Positions 18,916 to 27,478 of a stretch of DNA of 60,973 nucleotides are shown piece by piece. Origin of the DNA: Trueperaceae bacterium (GTDB taxonomy: Bacteria; Deinococcota; Deinococci; Deinococcales; Trueperaceae); the NCBI GenBank assembly GCA_002707365.1, contig PAMQ01000004.1:54192-115164 (forward strand). Direction: 5' to 3'. A program made the position numbers and the translations under genes. Position 1 is the first letter of the stretch; the number at the start of each line of letters is the position of its first letter. The notes below the pieces were generated by a model. That model did not search any database and was not told the origin of the DNA. It worked only from the letters and a program-made list of their open reading frames with translations.

Positions 18916-19117
18916 CGGGTCATTAGGGATCTCTCGGCAGACCGTGACACCGTTATCTTGGCTTGCCCAATAATTGACTTCTCTAATAGGAGTATGGCTA
19001 TACAAAATGGGGTACGTCCTGGTAACAGTTTAAATAGTAATTATTCACTTAGAATACGTGCAATTAAAGGCTGATCTTTGCATGGTGTTTAGCGAAGTAA
19101 AAACATCGAGTTACGAT

Positions 19118-19355
19118 TTTACCTGTAGGTAAACATAAAAATGGGTCCCGCTGAACACGAAGTTCATTCCGGGACCCTGCGACGAAAGTCGCTTGGCTCG
19201 CGCGAGCTAACTATAAGCCAATAACTCAGCATAGTGATCGCAGGTATTTGGGTACGAGAAAAACTTCTCATTATTGGTTGAGTAGAGCTAGATCAACAAC
19301 ATGAATACTTTTGATCTAAAGCGGACCTTAATAAATTTGGTTGGTCGTAACCAAA
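19118..19355. ncRNA. Candidate structured RNA: cluster of seven hairpins, strand uncertain
   Basis: No gene lies between 18916 and 19590, but this part is packed with perfect short inverted repeats. TTTACC/GGTAAA is at 19118-19133. GGGTCCCG/CGGGACCC (19143-19150, 19170-19177) encloses TGAAC/GTTCA. GCGAC-GAAA-GTCGC is at 19179-19192 and the palindrome GCTCGCGCGAGC at 19196-19207. CCAATAA/TTATTGG (19218-19224, 19271-19277) encloses GAGAA/TTCTC. TAGATCAA/TTGATCTA is at 19289-19318 and TTTGGTT/AACCAAA at 19336-19355. The GAAA tetraloop favours the plus strand; the run ATTTTT after the GGGTCCC stem favours the minus strand. I recognise no known RNA family (not tmRNA, RNase P or SRP by their conserved motifs). 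Confidence 0.45.
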
Positions 19356-19590
19356 ATGTAGAAGAAAAAACTTAAATCAGTTGTTGCGAGAGGCAGACTA
19401 CATTGCGTACTAAAGTTTGCTTTTAATGACCTGAAGATTTTGATTGAGATGTGATTCGGTCTGGTAGTTCGGTATGCCAGTCTAATTCCGTAAAGATTAT
19501 TAGCCCAGACAGATTTAGAACTAGTGGGGTCACTTTAGGTTTCAGGTGCTGGTTGTTTTATACAGCAACTATCGGACTATCCAGTTATGA

Positions 19591-20100
19591 GTGATAATAA
19601 GAAAGATCGTGATCAGATATCTCTTTTTCATTCTCATTTCTACTCTAGCGTGGTGGCTTTTCCGAAGATTATTGCAGGAGTTGCGAAAAGGACCAAGAAA
19701 CCAACAATATTTCGAGGGCCTTACCAGCGTGTGCTATAGGGTTTCAGAAATCATTACTAATGCAGTTGAAGGTTTGATAAATGAAGATTTCAAAATAGTG
19801 TTTGTACGTTTTGAGAAGGAAGTAAGTCAACTCGAAGAAACCTTTATCGCAATCGGTGATCAAGGTGATTCTTGGCGAGACCTTAAGAAACAGGTTGAAG
19901 AAGATCTTGATGCTATTCGGGATAAGCTGTTTGCGTATCGCGAGATTTTCACTAAACAGCAAGTAGCTAAAGAGCGTAACGATGTTGATGAGGTACGCGA
20001 GTTAACCGTGCACCTAGATAGGGAACTAGATTTACTTCGGCAGGCAGCATTAATGTGGTTAACTCGTCTCGATGAGACATCAAAGCGACTCAACAACTAA
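19591..20100 (+). CDS. Hypothetical membrane-anchored coiled-coil protein
   Basis: The 169-residue protein has one N-terminal membrane anchor (IVIRYLFFILISTLAWWLF, about residues 6-24) with a positively charged flank. A long helical, charged region with heptad-like spacing follows (DLKKQVEEDLDAIRDKLFAYR and DEVRELTVHLDRELDLLRQ). I do not recognise a family. The start is GTG; an overlapping ATG at 19587 opens another frame of only about 50 codons, which I reject. It stands alone, downstream of the structured stretch and upstream of a large palindrome. A scaffold or membrane-stress role would be pure speculation. Confidence 0.6.
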   Translation: MIIRKIVIRYLFFILISTLAWWLFRRLLQELRKGPRNQQYFEGLTSVCYRVSEIITNAVEGLINEDFKIVFVRFEKEVSQLEETFIAIGDQGDSWRDLKKQVEEDLDAIRDKLFAYREIFTKQQVAKERNDVDEVRELTVHLDRELDLLRQAALMWLTRLDETSKRLNN

Positions 20101-20237
20101 AGGTTGGTGGGGCAGAGATGCTTAGCGATGGCTAGATTTACGTCTCTATAACCGAGATATTCATTGAACCGTCAAATGGCAGAGAGTGTTTGTCAATATA
20201 CCTGCAATTAATAAACCCTGTAACATTGCCAAAAATC
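20101..20237. other. Gap before the palindrome
   Basis: Together with the palindrome and its flank this makes a 303-bp gene-free interval between convergent genes. This first part shows no structure that I can support. Confidence 0.3.
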
Positions 20238-20326
20238 ATAGGTATAAGAAAGGCGCGGGAGCCCGCGTTCTCTTCCAGTCTTAGTGGGATCCCACTAAGA
20301 CTGGAAGAGAACCCATAAATACCTAT
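20238..20326. repeat. Nested inverted repeat with a perfect 46-bp palindrome
   Basis: The core 20267-20312 is a perfect palindrome of 23+23 bases centred on GGGATCCC, with no loop. Immediately left is a second hairpin, CGCGGG/CCCGCG (20254-20259 with 20262-20267). Both are enclosed by an outer perfect 8-bp stem, ATAGGTAT (20238-20245) with ATACCTAT (20319-20326). The element lies between convergent genes, so a strong bidirectional terminator is the simplest role. The three-level nesting and zero mismatches over 46 bp are more than a terminator needs, and a MITE/REP-like mobile repeat or an assembly artefact is also possible. Confidence 0.75.
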
Positions 20327-20403
20327 TAACCATCGGGCCGACCCCAGGAAATCAAATCCAAGGGTCCTCTATGAATTGCGTAATCTAAAGTTGGTCTTTA
20401 GTT

Positions 20404-20634
20404 TTAGTAACGTTCAGCGCGCGGGGCAGCGTTGGTAACTGTCACGTTAGCTGCTTGCAGGCCCTTTTGGCCCTGTTCAACCTCGAATTCAACCTCGTCG
20501 CCCTCGTTAAGACTTCGGAAGCCGTCACCTTGGATGGCTGAGAAGTGAACAAAGACATCCGGCTCGCCTTCACCCTGTTCTATAAAACCAAAACCTTTTT
20601 CGTCACTAAACCATTTTACTTTTCCTGTAACCAT
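20404..20634 (-). CDS. Cold-shock domain protein (CspA family)
   Basis: This is a 76-residue single cold-shock domain. RNP1 is KGFGFIEQ (residues 13-20) and RNP2 is DVFVHFSAI (residues 26-34), with the usual GKVKWF start. CSD proteins bind single-stranded RNA and DNA and melt mRNA structure. The C-terminus carries a short extension (APRAERY) beyond the roughly 67-residue E. coli CspA. A GTGAGG ribosome site precedes the ATG. The gene has a long structured leader described separately, typical of cold-shock genes that control their own translation. Confidence 0.95.
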   Translation of the reverse strand: MVTGKVKWFSDEKGFGFIEQGEGEPDVFVHFSAIQGDGFRSLNEGDEVEFEVEQGQKGLQAANVTVTNAAPRAERY

Positions 20635-20767
20635 GTTTTACACGTTTCCTCACCGTCGGACGAGAGTCCGACATCAGACTTTTCGGGCGAATGCCCGAGT
20701 TTCGAAAAGTTCCTCGAAATTTTTTCGGAACCAGGCGACTATACTTTAAATGTTCCCTAAAACACAA
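20635..20767 (-). promoter_or_regulatory. Promoter and structured 5' leader of the cold-shock gene
   Basis: On the minus strand TTGTGT (20762-20767) and TATAGT (20738-20743) are 18 bp apart. This places the transcript start near 20731 and the leader at roughly 95 nt. The leader contains hairpins GTCGGAC-TCTC-GTCCGAC and CGGGCATTCGCCCG, plus a TTCGAGGAAC/TTTTCGAAA region. Structured leaders of this sort act as cold-responsive switches in cspA-like genes; that behaviour is inferred from the family. Confidence 0.6.
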
Positions 20768-20785
20768 GTTTTAGTGCAGGAGTTA

Positions 20786-21775
20786 CTATTTTGGGGCTAA
20801 GTTGTTCGTTGGTCTTGAGCTACGGCGTAGGGGTGCGCTGACTCGGTGATAGGACGATAGAATTTCCCTATAAGAACCAAGAATGCTTGTCGAATAGTAG
20901 GAAATATTATTCTCCTGGCAGAAAGTCATGACAACTTCACGAGCCTGTTTTAGCCGATTACGGGCTAAGCCGGGAAACAGATGGTGCTCAATTTGATAAT
21001 TGAGACCTCCATACCAGTAATCCGTCAGTGGGTGTGGGTGGATATTACGAGCAGTAAGTACCTGCAGGTGCAGGAAATCAGGTTCTTCTTTTTGGCTGAC
21101 TACTGGCATTCCCTTATGATTGGGAGCAAAAACTGAACCCATGTAAAACCCAAATAGAGCTTGTTGAATTACGATGAACAACAGTCCCTTAGCTGCCCCC
21201 AGCGCAAAGAAAATCACTCCTGTAAACCAAACTAAATTCAGCAATATGAGAACTATTTCTAATGCCCGATATCGTGACCTATGCCGCATCACGAAAAGTA
21301 GACTACCAATCCGAAGGCTGAGTCCCTCGAAAAGGAGTAGCGGGAATAGGAAAATGGCCTGGTAGCGAACCATAAAGCGGTTAAAACCACGTTTTGCGAG
21401 GGCATCTTCTTCGGTGAACGCCATAATGACCATGCCGATGTCGGGGTCAAGATCACTATGGTTCGGGTTAGCGTGGTGGCGGTTATGTTTTCTGACCCAC
21501 CACCCTTGACTCATGCCCAGCAATAAATTTGCATGTAGCATGCCTACGAGGTCGTTAGTAGCTGGTGAACCGTAAGCCTGGCGGTGGCCAGTGTCATGAG
21601 CTACAAACCCTATTTGCCCAAAGACGAATGCCATAAATGCTGCGTTGGCAACTTGAAGCCAAATGTTATCCGAGATCAAAAGAACAGTTAAACTTAGGAG
21701 GAGAAGTGCAAGGTTACTAAGTATTCGCACAGTTAAGAAACCAGGTTGTTTCTTAAGGAGTCCAAGCCGTTGCAC
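20786..21775 (-). CDS. Membrane fatty acid desaturase (acyl-lipid type)
   Basis: The di-iron membrane desaturase has all three histidine boxes: HDTGHRQ, HNRHH (in WVRKHNRHHANP) and QIEHHLFP, the last with the Gln typical of front-end/acyl-lipid enzymes. Four hydrophobic segments are visible. The GTG at 21775 gives 329 residues, but about 25 in-frame codons upstream read like genuine protein (GENFRDGSYSQLKSR) with no ATG, GTG or TTG. The true start may be a rare codon such as ATC near 21853, which follows a GGAACGGGG sequence. It presumably introduces double bonds into membrane lipids, and the cold-shock gene next to it suits a temperature response. Confidence 0.88.
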   Translation of the reverse strand: MQRLGLLKKQPGFLTVRILSNLALLLLSLTVLLISDNIWLQVANAAFMAFVFGQIGFVAHDTGHRQAYGSPATNDLVGMLHANLLLGMSQGWWVRKHNRHHANPNHSDLDPDIGMVIMAFTEEDALAKRGFNRFMVRYQAIFLFPLLLFEGLSLRIGSLLFVMRHRSRYRALEIVLILLNLVWFTGVIFFALGAAKGLLFIVIQQALFGFYMGSVFAPNHKGMPVVSQKEEPDFLHLQVLTARNIHPHPLTDYWYGGLNYQIEHHLFPGLARNRLKQAREVVMTFCQENNISYYSTSILGSYREILSSYHRVSAPLRRSSRPTNNLAPK

Positions 21776-21853
21776 TCTACTTTTGAGTTGTGAGTAGCTG
21801 CCATCACGAAAGTTTTCTCCGGTGAGTTGTTTAGTAGTCGTGACCTCGATGGC

Positions 21854-22096
21854 TTACCCCGTTCCTGTTTCTTAATATTCAGTTCCAATCGAAGGGTAAC
21901 ATGATCAGCTTTACCGCCAGTATTATTTTTGGATAGAGGCTAAGGAGAACTTATAGAAATCAGGATTTAGAACTCGTTTGACTATTCAGTTATCCGTAAC
22001 ATCTGGGGCCCGTTAAATGATCTCTATCTACGCCATCTGCCACGTAAACGGAACACCCCCTTGGCATTGTTGTTGCAAAGGAGGTATCCTTCTTGA
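21854..22096. promoter_or_regulatory. Divergent gap with a strong plus-strand ribosome binding site
   Basis: Between the desaturase and the next gene there is no other reading frame of note. AAAGGAGGT (22077-22085), a full anti-16S match, precedes the ATG at 22097 by 11 nt. No clear promoter is visible. Confidence 0.5.
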
Positions 22097-22912
22097 ATGC
22101 CGAAGACGAAAAAATCTGGTCAGGATAAAGCCTTTCTCAGATCGGGCAGATTTGAGTTTGATCTGACGCGCCAGTGCCTTCGTAGTGGTGCAGTGCAGCT
22201 CCCGGGAAGTATGTTAGGTCTTTTCGAGTCCGGTGAAGTAGTTTTGCGAGACTCGACTAACAAGAAGACTCATGCTCTCAATTTCTCGCCACCACGTCTT
22301 TTGGGTGGGCTAGAAGAATTTTTCGCGGAACACTCTCTTGAGCCGAATGACAAGATTGTCCTTGTTTTGAGTGGTAAGGGCGGTGAAATTCAACCGCTTA
22401 AACGTCCTGTGAAAAAATTGCAGGAACGTGAAGTTGAAGGGGAAACTACCACTGAGATAGCTGAAACTACTTCTGAATTAATAGTTGATGGACCCGTGCA
22501 AGTGCGTGAGGTAAGGCGGCGGAAAGAGCCTGAGGTAACTAGCATCCCTTTATTTGTGGCTTCTGAAGTGTTGCCTAATGCGGGTCGTAATGAGGTAACG
22601 GAAGAGGCTCCTACTCAACATTTTGATGATATCGACGACTCAGTACAAGATGCTAATGAGCCTATCCTAGTACCGGTTGAACACAAGGAGCTATCTCCCG
22701 AACAGACTTTAGGATTCACAGAACAAATAGTGAACTTTCTTTTAGATCCGGCAACTCCCACGATTTTAAGAGTCGAAGATGTTTCTGAAACGCTTCAACT
22801 TCCTGGTGATTCGACGCTTGAAACTTTCGAGCGTTTAGCACAGGACCCAGATAGTGGATTGGTTTTTATCCGCCCTGGTGTTTATCGAATGAACCGGCCA
22901 GTCCATAGTTAG
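22097..22912 (+). CDS. Hypothetical two-domain protein
   Basis: The 271-residue soluble protein has three visible parts. An N-terminal beta-rich module (about 1-100) contains LGGLEEFFAEHSLEPNDKIV. A charged low-complexity linker (about 105-205) is rich in Glu, Val and Thr. A C-terminal helical module (about 205-271) ends in FIRPGVYRM and looks like a small winged-helix or adaptor fold. I cannot assign a family. The N-terminal pattern loosely recalls B3/AbrB-like beta-barrel DNA-binding domains, an uncertain analogy. The excellent ribosome site argues that it is expressed. It may be lineage-specific. Confidence 0.6.
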   Translation: MPKTKKSGQDKAFLRSGRFEFDLTRQCLRSGAVQLPGSMLGLFESGEVVLRDSTNKKTHALNFSPPRLLGGLEEFFAEHSLEPNDKIVLVLSGKGGEIQPLKRPVKKLQEREVEGETTTEIAETTSELIVDGPVQVREVRRRKEPEVTSIPLFVASEVLPNAGRNEVTEEAPTQHFDDIDDSVQDANEPILVPVEHKELSPEQTLGFTEQIVNFLLDPATPTILRVEDVSETLQLPGDSTLETFERLAQDPDSGLVFIRPGVYRMNRPVHS

Positions 22913-23172
22913 GTCGAGCAGGCCCAGGATAAATATTAAGGAACTAAAGGATAGATAAATTTTATTGACTTGATGCCACCGACCTAAAGTTTAATAGGTT
23001 GGGTAATGAGGCCTGTAACTGTTGCCCTTTGGTTTGTCGTTGTTCAACACAAAGCTATACTTAAATAAAGTTAGCCGTTGCTGAAGTTATTTTTGCATCA
23101 ACTAATACTGGTCAAAGCCGTTTGTTGGTCAAGGTATCTTGTATGTTTTAATTCCTGCTTAGTATGCGAGTG

Positions 23173-24813
23173 TCAGCTGTCACGTAGGGTCTTGTAACGG
23201 TTTATTAGGCCATTAGTTGAGCTGTCATGACCTGTTACCAGAGTAGGACCTTTAAGTTCCGACTGTACTGTCTTAGCAAGGTGTTTACCGAGTTCCACAC
23301 CCATCTGGTCAAACGAATTTACTCCCCATACCACTCCCTGAACGAATATCTTGTGTTCATAAATCGCAATCAACGAACCTAACGTCTTAGGTGTAAGTTG
23401 TCGATATAGTAAAGAATTTGTAGGTCGATTACCTTCAAACGATTTAGCAGCTGTAAGTAGTTGAAGACTATCGCCGGTTATTCCTTCGGCTATTAGTTCA
23501 GCTTGAGTCTCCTTTGGTGTACGTCCTGTCATTAGCGCCTCGGTTTGAGCAAAAAAGTTAGCTAGGAGCTTCTCATGATGATCTCTAAGTGGGTTGTGAC
23601 TGACTGCACCTGCAAGGAAATCGCAGGGAACTAGCTTGGTCCCCTGATGGATTAGTTGGTAAAAGGCGTGCTGACCGTTAGTTCCTGGTTGACCCCAGAT
23701 GACGGGACCTGTAGCAACATCCACTAAATCCCCCTCTAGGTTGGTCCGCTTGCCGTTAGACTCCATGTCTCCCTGCTGGAAGTAGTTAGAGAAGTGCTCG
23801 AGATAATGGTCATAAGCCAAAATAGCGTGGGTTTGTGCATCGAGGAAGTTGTTGTACCAGATACCTAGCATGGCTAAGATAACTGGTGCGTTCTTTTCTA
23901 AGGGAGCGTGATAAAAGTGTTCGTCGACCTGATGTGCACCCTCAAGCAGTTCCTCAAAGGCATCCATACCTATGAACAATGCAATTGACAGTCCGATGGC
24001 CGAACACAGCGAATAGCGACCTCCGACCCAGTCCCAGAATTCAAACATGTTTTCCAGGTTAATTCCGAATTCTTCAACCGCACTGCGATTGGTTGACAGG
24101 GCTGCAAAGTGCTTCTCAACCGCGTCTTCATTGGGAGCATTAGTTAGTAACCAGGCTCGTGCAGTTGCTGCATTGGTCATTGTTTCCTCAGTGGTAAATG
24201 TTTTGGATGCTACCAAGAATAGTGTAGTTTCCGGATTCACCTTTTTAAGAGTCTCAATAATGTCCGAGCTGTCTACATTAGATACAAAATGGACCTGTAA
24301 GTTCCCGCCGTATGGAGTCAATGCGGTTGTCACCATCTTTGGTCCTAGGTCTGAGCCACCGATACCAATATTTACGACGTCTTGTATAGGCTTACCACTA
24401 TAGCCACGCCATGTTCCATCCCGCACTTCTGTACTAAAGCGTCGCATATTGTCGAGCACTCGATTCACTTCCGGCATTACATCTTTTCCATCAACTTTGA
24501 TTGGTCGGTTGGTTCGATTTCTTAACGCTACATGCAGAACTGGTCGGTTTTCAGTAGTGTTGATCGGTTTACCGGCGAACATTGCTTTCGTGGCATTCTG
24601 AATATTAGATTCTTTCGCGAGTTGAAAAAGCAAGCGCATCGTTTCCTCGTTGACAAGGTTTTTAGAATAGTCAACAAGTATCTCTTCTACGGTGACAGAA
24701 AAGTGATCGAAGCGATGAGGGTTTTCTTCAAAGAGATGTCGCATGCACAACGCTTCAGCGTCCTTTGCATGTTTTACAAGGGCGTCCCAAGCTGGGAGAG
24801 TAGTGGGGTTCAT
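23173..24813 (-). CDS. pgi: Glucose-6-phosphate isomerase
   Basis: Full-length PGI of about 546 residues, of the E. coli/eukaryotic type. Signatures are [38 protein letters not shown] with the catalytic Glu, [14 protein letters not shown] with the catalytic His, and a C-terminal [21 protein letters not shown] bearing the active-site Lys. It interconverts glucose-6-phosphate and fructose-6-phosphate in glycolysis and gluconeogenesis. I chose the ATG at 24813, eight bases after GGTAGGA; a TTG two codons earlier would be too close. It is downstream of, and co-directional with, the M20 peptidase. Confidence 0.96.
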   Translation of the reverse strand: MNPTTLPAWDALVKHAKDAEALCMRHLFEENPHRFDHFSVTVEEILVDYSKNLVNEETMRLLFQLAKESNIQNATKAMFAGKPINTTENRPVLHVALRNRTNRPIKVDGKDVMPEVNRVLDNMRRFSTEVRDGTWRGYSGKPIQDVVNIGIGGSDLGPKMVTTALTPYGGNLQVHFVSNVDSSDIIETLKKVNPETTLFLVASKTFTTEETMTNAATARAWLLTNAPNEDAVEKHFAALSTNRSAVEEFGINLENMFEFWDWVGGRYSLCSAIGLSIALFIGMDAFEELLEGAHQVDEHFYHAPLEKNAPVILAMLGIWYNNFLDAQTHAILAYDHYLEHFSNYFQQGDMESNGKRTNLEGDLVDVATGPVIWGQPGTNGQHAFYQLIHQGTKLVPCDFLAGAVSHNPLRDHHEKLLANFFAQTEALMTGRTPKETQAELIAEGITGDSLQLLTAAKSFEGNRPTNSLLYRQLTPKTLGSLIAIYEHKIFVQGVVWGVNSFDQMGVELGKHLAKTVQSELKGPTLVTGHDSSTNGLINRYKTLRDS

Positions 24814-24871
24814 GGACAATATCCTACCTCTCCAAGAGTCCCGATACGATAGAGAGAGCTTATAGTTTTTA

Positions 24872-26257
24872 TCACTTCACGCTTAGGCCTTTTTCGCCAA
24901 TGGTTTGTAGTAGACGGATGTAAGCATTTTGACCTCGATGGAAATTAGCAAGTCGCATAAATTCATTAGGTGCGTGGAGTTGTTCATCTTCTAGCTGGAA
25001 GCCAAAGTTGACCGTGTAAACGCCTAGTTGTTGGAGCATCAATGCGCAAAATGGGATGGTGCCTCCTGTCCAAACGTAATACGGTTCCTTACCGTAAACT
25101 TCTTCAAGCACAGTGTGGGCGATTTCGTTTCCAGGATGGTTTGTGGAAATCCGGTATGGACTAGCACCTTCGCGACCTGGTTTTACTGACACGGTCACGC
25201 CCGGTGGCACACGTGATTCTAGGTGTTGTTGAATCGCTTCTATCGTTTCGATCGGATTCTGATTCGGAACTAATCGACAAGTAATTTTGGCGTGCGCTGT
25301 GTTGGGAAGTACCGTCTTGGTGCCGTCACCTTGATAACCGCCCCAGATGCCATTAACCTCAACTGTGGGTCGTGCCCAAGCATGTTCCTGAGGAGTGTAG
25401 CCTGGTTCAGAAACGAGGGAATTAATACCCAGGCGTTTGGCCTCATCTTCTGCTGAAAAAGGAACCAAAGCCATCCTTTTACGATCCCCTTCTGTAAGGT
25501 CCAAAACACTATCGTAAAAACCTTCGATGGTGATCTTACCTTCAGAATTGCGCAAGCTGGCAATAAGGTCAGCGAGTACATGTATGGGGTTTTGTACCAT
25601 TCCTCCATGGATGCCTGAGTGGAGGTCTTGGTTGGCACCCCTCACATCTATTTCCAGTGAGCAGAGACCTTTCAGTCCGACCCAGATAGCTGGGTTATTG
25701 ACATCCCACTGCATTCCGTCGGCACTTATCACTAGGTCGCAGGCGAGGCGTTCTCTTTGAGCTGTTAGGAAATCCAACAGATCTGGGCTTCCGATCTCTT
25801 CTTGCCCCTCAAATAAGAACTTGAGATTGACTGGTAATACTTCCTCCGTTGCTAATAATGCCTCCACTGCCAATATGGGAATAAGCATGCTACCTTTATC
25901 GTCAGTTGCTCCCCGTCCATATAGCCGCCCGTTAGAGAGATGGGGCTCAAATGGTGGGTGATCCCACAGTTCTATTGGGTCAACAGGTTGGACATCGAAG
26001 TGCCCATAAATAAGCACTGTCGGCATTTCGTTTGTTTCCAGGTGTTCTCCGTAAACGATTGGATGGTTGCCAGTCGGTAATATTTCGACATTGTCAATTC
26101 CACTTTTTGTTAATCTATTGGCAACCCATTCGGCAGCTCTAACGACATCAGAGAAATGTTCCTGGGAGCTCGAGATGCTCGGTATCCCAACAAAATCAAT
26201 TAAGTCTTGCAAGAAGCGGTCCTGATTATCGTCTAGATAGTGTTTCCAGTTACTCAA
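24872..26257 (-). CDS. M20 family metallopeptidase (dipeptidase/carboxypeptidase)
   Basis: The 461-residue protein contains the di-zinc site of the M20 family: His-Asp in YGHFDVQPV, the bridging Asp in [10 protein letters not shown], the general-base Glu pair in EGQEEIGS, Asp in VISADG, and the C-terminal His in EQLHAPNE. A dimerisation lid domain lies in the middle. It resembles the long M20 dipeptidases (ArgE/CNDP-like) that cleave di- or tripeptides. Start is TTG following AGGAGGT. It lies 52 nt upstream of pgi on the same strand, and the two may be cotranscribed. Confidence 0.9.
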   Translation of the reverse strand: MSNWKHYLDDNQDRFLQDLIDFVGIPSISSSQEHFSDVVRAAEWVANRLTKSGIDNVEILPTGNHPIVYGEHLETNEMPTVLIYGHFDVQPVDPIELWDHPPFEPHLSNGRLYGRGATDDKGSMLIPILAVEALLATEEVLPVNLKFLFEGQEEIGSPDLLDFLTAQRERLACDLVISADGMQWDVNNPAIWVGLKGLCSLEIDVRGANQDLHSGIHGGMVQNPIHVLADLIASLRNSEGKITIEGFYDSVLDLTEGDRKRMALVPFSAEDEAKRLGINSLVSEPGYTPQEHAWARPTVEVNGIWGGYQGDGTKTVLPNTAHAKITCRLVPNQNPIETIEAIQQHLESRVPPGVTVSVKPGREGASPYRISTNHPGNEIAHTVLEEVYGKEPYYVWTGGTIPFCALMLQQLGVYTVNFGFQLEDEQLHAPNEFMRLANFHRGQNAYIRLLQTIGEKGLSVK

Positions 26258-26431
26258 GAGTACCTCCTAATCGATGAAACGAGAATAACCCACACTGTGC
26301 CATCAAAGCATCTCGCTGTAGGCTCTATTATTTCTTCAACTTTATGAACAGATATACTCATTTAGCCTTAGCCGTAGTTGTTTCTTGTTACTGGAAGATG
26401 AGGTAATGTGGTTAAATTTTGTTGTAGTTAG

Positions 26432-26460
26432 ACCCCAGTACACTCGGGGTACGTGTTTTT
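26432..26460 (+). terminator. Terminator-like hairpin in the BKACE leader
   Basis: ACCCC (26432-26436) pairs with GGGGT (26446-26450), with partial AGT/ACT pairing inside, followed by ACG TG and five T. No plus-strand gene lies upstream, since the M20 gene runs away from it. It therefore sits within the leader of the next gene, 49 nt before its start, and could be an attenuator. Confidence 0.4.
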
Positions 26461-26508
26461 CGGAGTGAGGGTCTCTTAGCATCAAGCAGGAAAAAGAGAG
26501 GAGATTAT

Positions 26509-27438
26509 GTGAGCCCTAATAAGGTAATCATTAGCTGTGCTGTCACCGGTGCGATCCATACGCCCTCGATGTCCCCGTACTTGCCAGCTGACCCAGACGC
26601 AATCCGAGATGCAGCTATCGGTGCTGCCGAAGCAGGTGCAGCGATTCTTCATGTGCACGCGCGTCATCCGTCTGATGGTCGTCCCAAGCAGGATCCTGAC
26701 CTCTTTCGTAGGTTTTTGCCCGCTATTAGCCAAGCAACTGACGCAGTAATCAACATCACTACTGGCGGCAGCCCACACATGACTGTGCAGGAGCGTATTA
26801 AACCTGCAGCTACACTCTCACCTGAGCTAGCATCTCTCAATATGGGTTCGATGAATATGGGTCTATACCCGATGCTTAGGCGCTTCAAGGAGTTCCGTCA
26901 TGACTGGGAGCGCGAACATCTTGAGAATAGTCGTGACATGGTTTTTAAGAATACTTATGCTGATATGGAGCAAATTCTTGGGACCTGCGGAGGGAATGGT
27001 ACCCGTTTTGAGTTCGAGTGCTACGACGTAGGGCATCTCTACAATCTCGCCCACCTCCTCGATCAGGAATTAGTCGAACCACCCCTCTTCATTCAAACGA
27101 TCTTTGGATTACTTGGCGGTATTGGTTCCCACCCAGAGGACCTAATCCATATGCGACGTACCGCCGACCGATTATTTGGTAGCGATTACGAATGGTCAGT
27201 ACTTGCCGCGGGTCGATTTCAAATACCATTGGGCACTATGGGCGTAACCATGGGCTCTAACGTGCGGGTTGGGCTAGAGGATTCCCTATGGTTGGGCCCT
27301 GGGAAGCTAGCCGAGTCAAATGCAGCCCAGGTCAGGCAGATCCGAAGTGTTCTGGAGGGTTTGTCCCTAGAGGTGGCCTCGCCAGATGAGGCAAGAGAAC
27401 GATTACGACTAAAGGGAGCTGACAAGGTAGCCTTCTGA
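26509..27438 (+). CDS. Beta-keto acid cleavage enzyme (BKACE, DUF849)
   Basis: The 309-residue TIM-barrel protein has the BKACE zinc motif HVHAR (H48, H50), an N-terminal VIISCAVTGA, GGSP, and LNMGSMN in the family positions. BKACEs condense a beta-keto acid with acetyl-CoA to give acetoacetate plus a new CoA ester, as in lysine fermentation (Kce) or carnitine and other keto-acid breakdown. The substrate here cannot be specified. Start is GTG after a GAGAGGAGATT ribosome site. It is monocistronic by layout, with a possible attenuator in its leader. Confidence 0.9.
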   Translation: MSPNKVIISCAVTGAIHTPSMSPYLPADPDAIRDAAIGAAEAGAAILHVHARHPSDGRPKQDPDLFRRFLPAISQATDAVINITTGGSPHMTVQERIKPAATLSPELASLNMGSMNMGLYPMLRRFKEFRHDWEREHLENSRDMVFKNTYADMEQILGTCGGNGTRFEFECYDVGHLYNLAHLLDQELVEPPLFIQTIFGLLGGIGSHPEDLIHMRRTADRLFGSDYEWSVLAAGRFQIPLGTMGVTMGSNVRVGLEDSLWLGPGKLAESNAAQVRQIRSVLEGLSLEVASPDEARERLRLKGADKVAF

Positions 27439-27478
27439 TAGTAATTCCAATCCTTGAAGACCTTTCTTAGCGTCTTGA

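Noticed and set aside
18993-19073. Short 26-codon frame after an AGGAG downstream of floA
   Set aside because: The AGGAG is only one base from the ATG, and the peptide shows no features.
19587-19739. ATG-started 50-codon frame overlapping the coiled-coil gene
   Set aside because: Short, low-quality composition, and the overlapping GTG frame encodes a coherent anchored coiled-coil protein.
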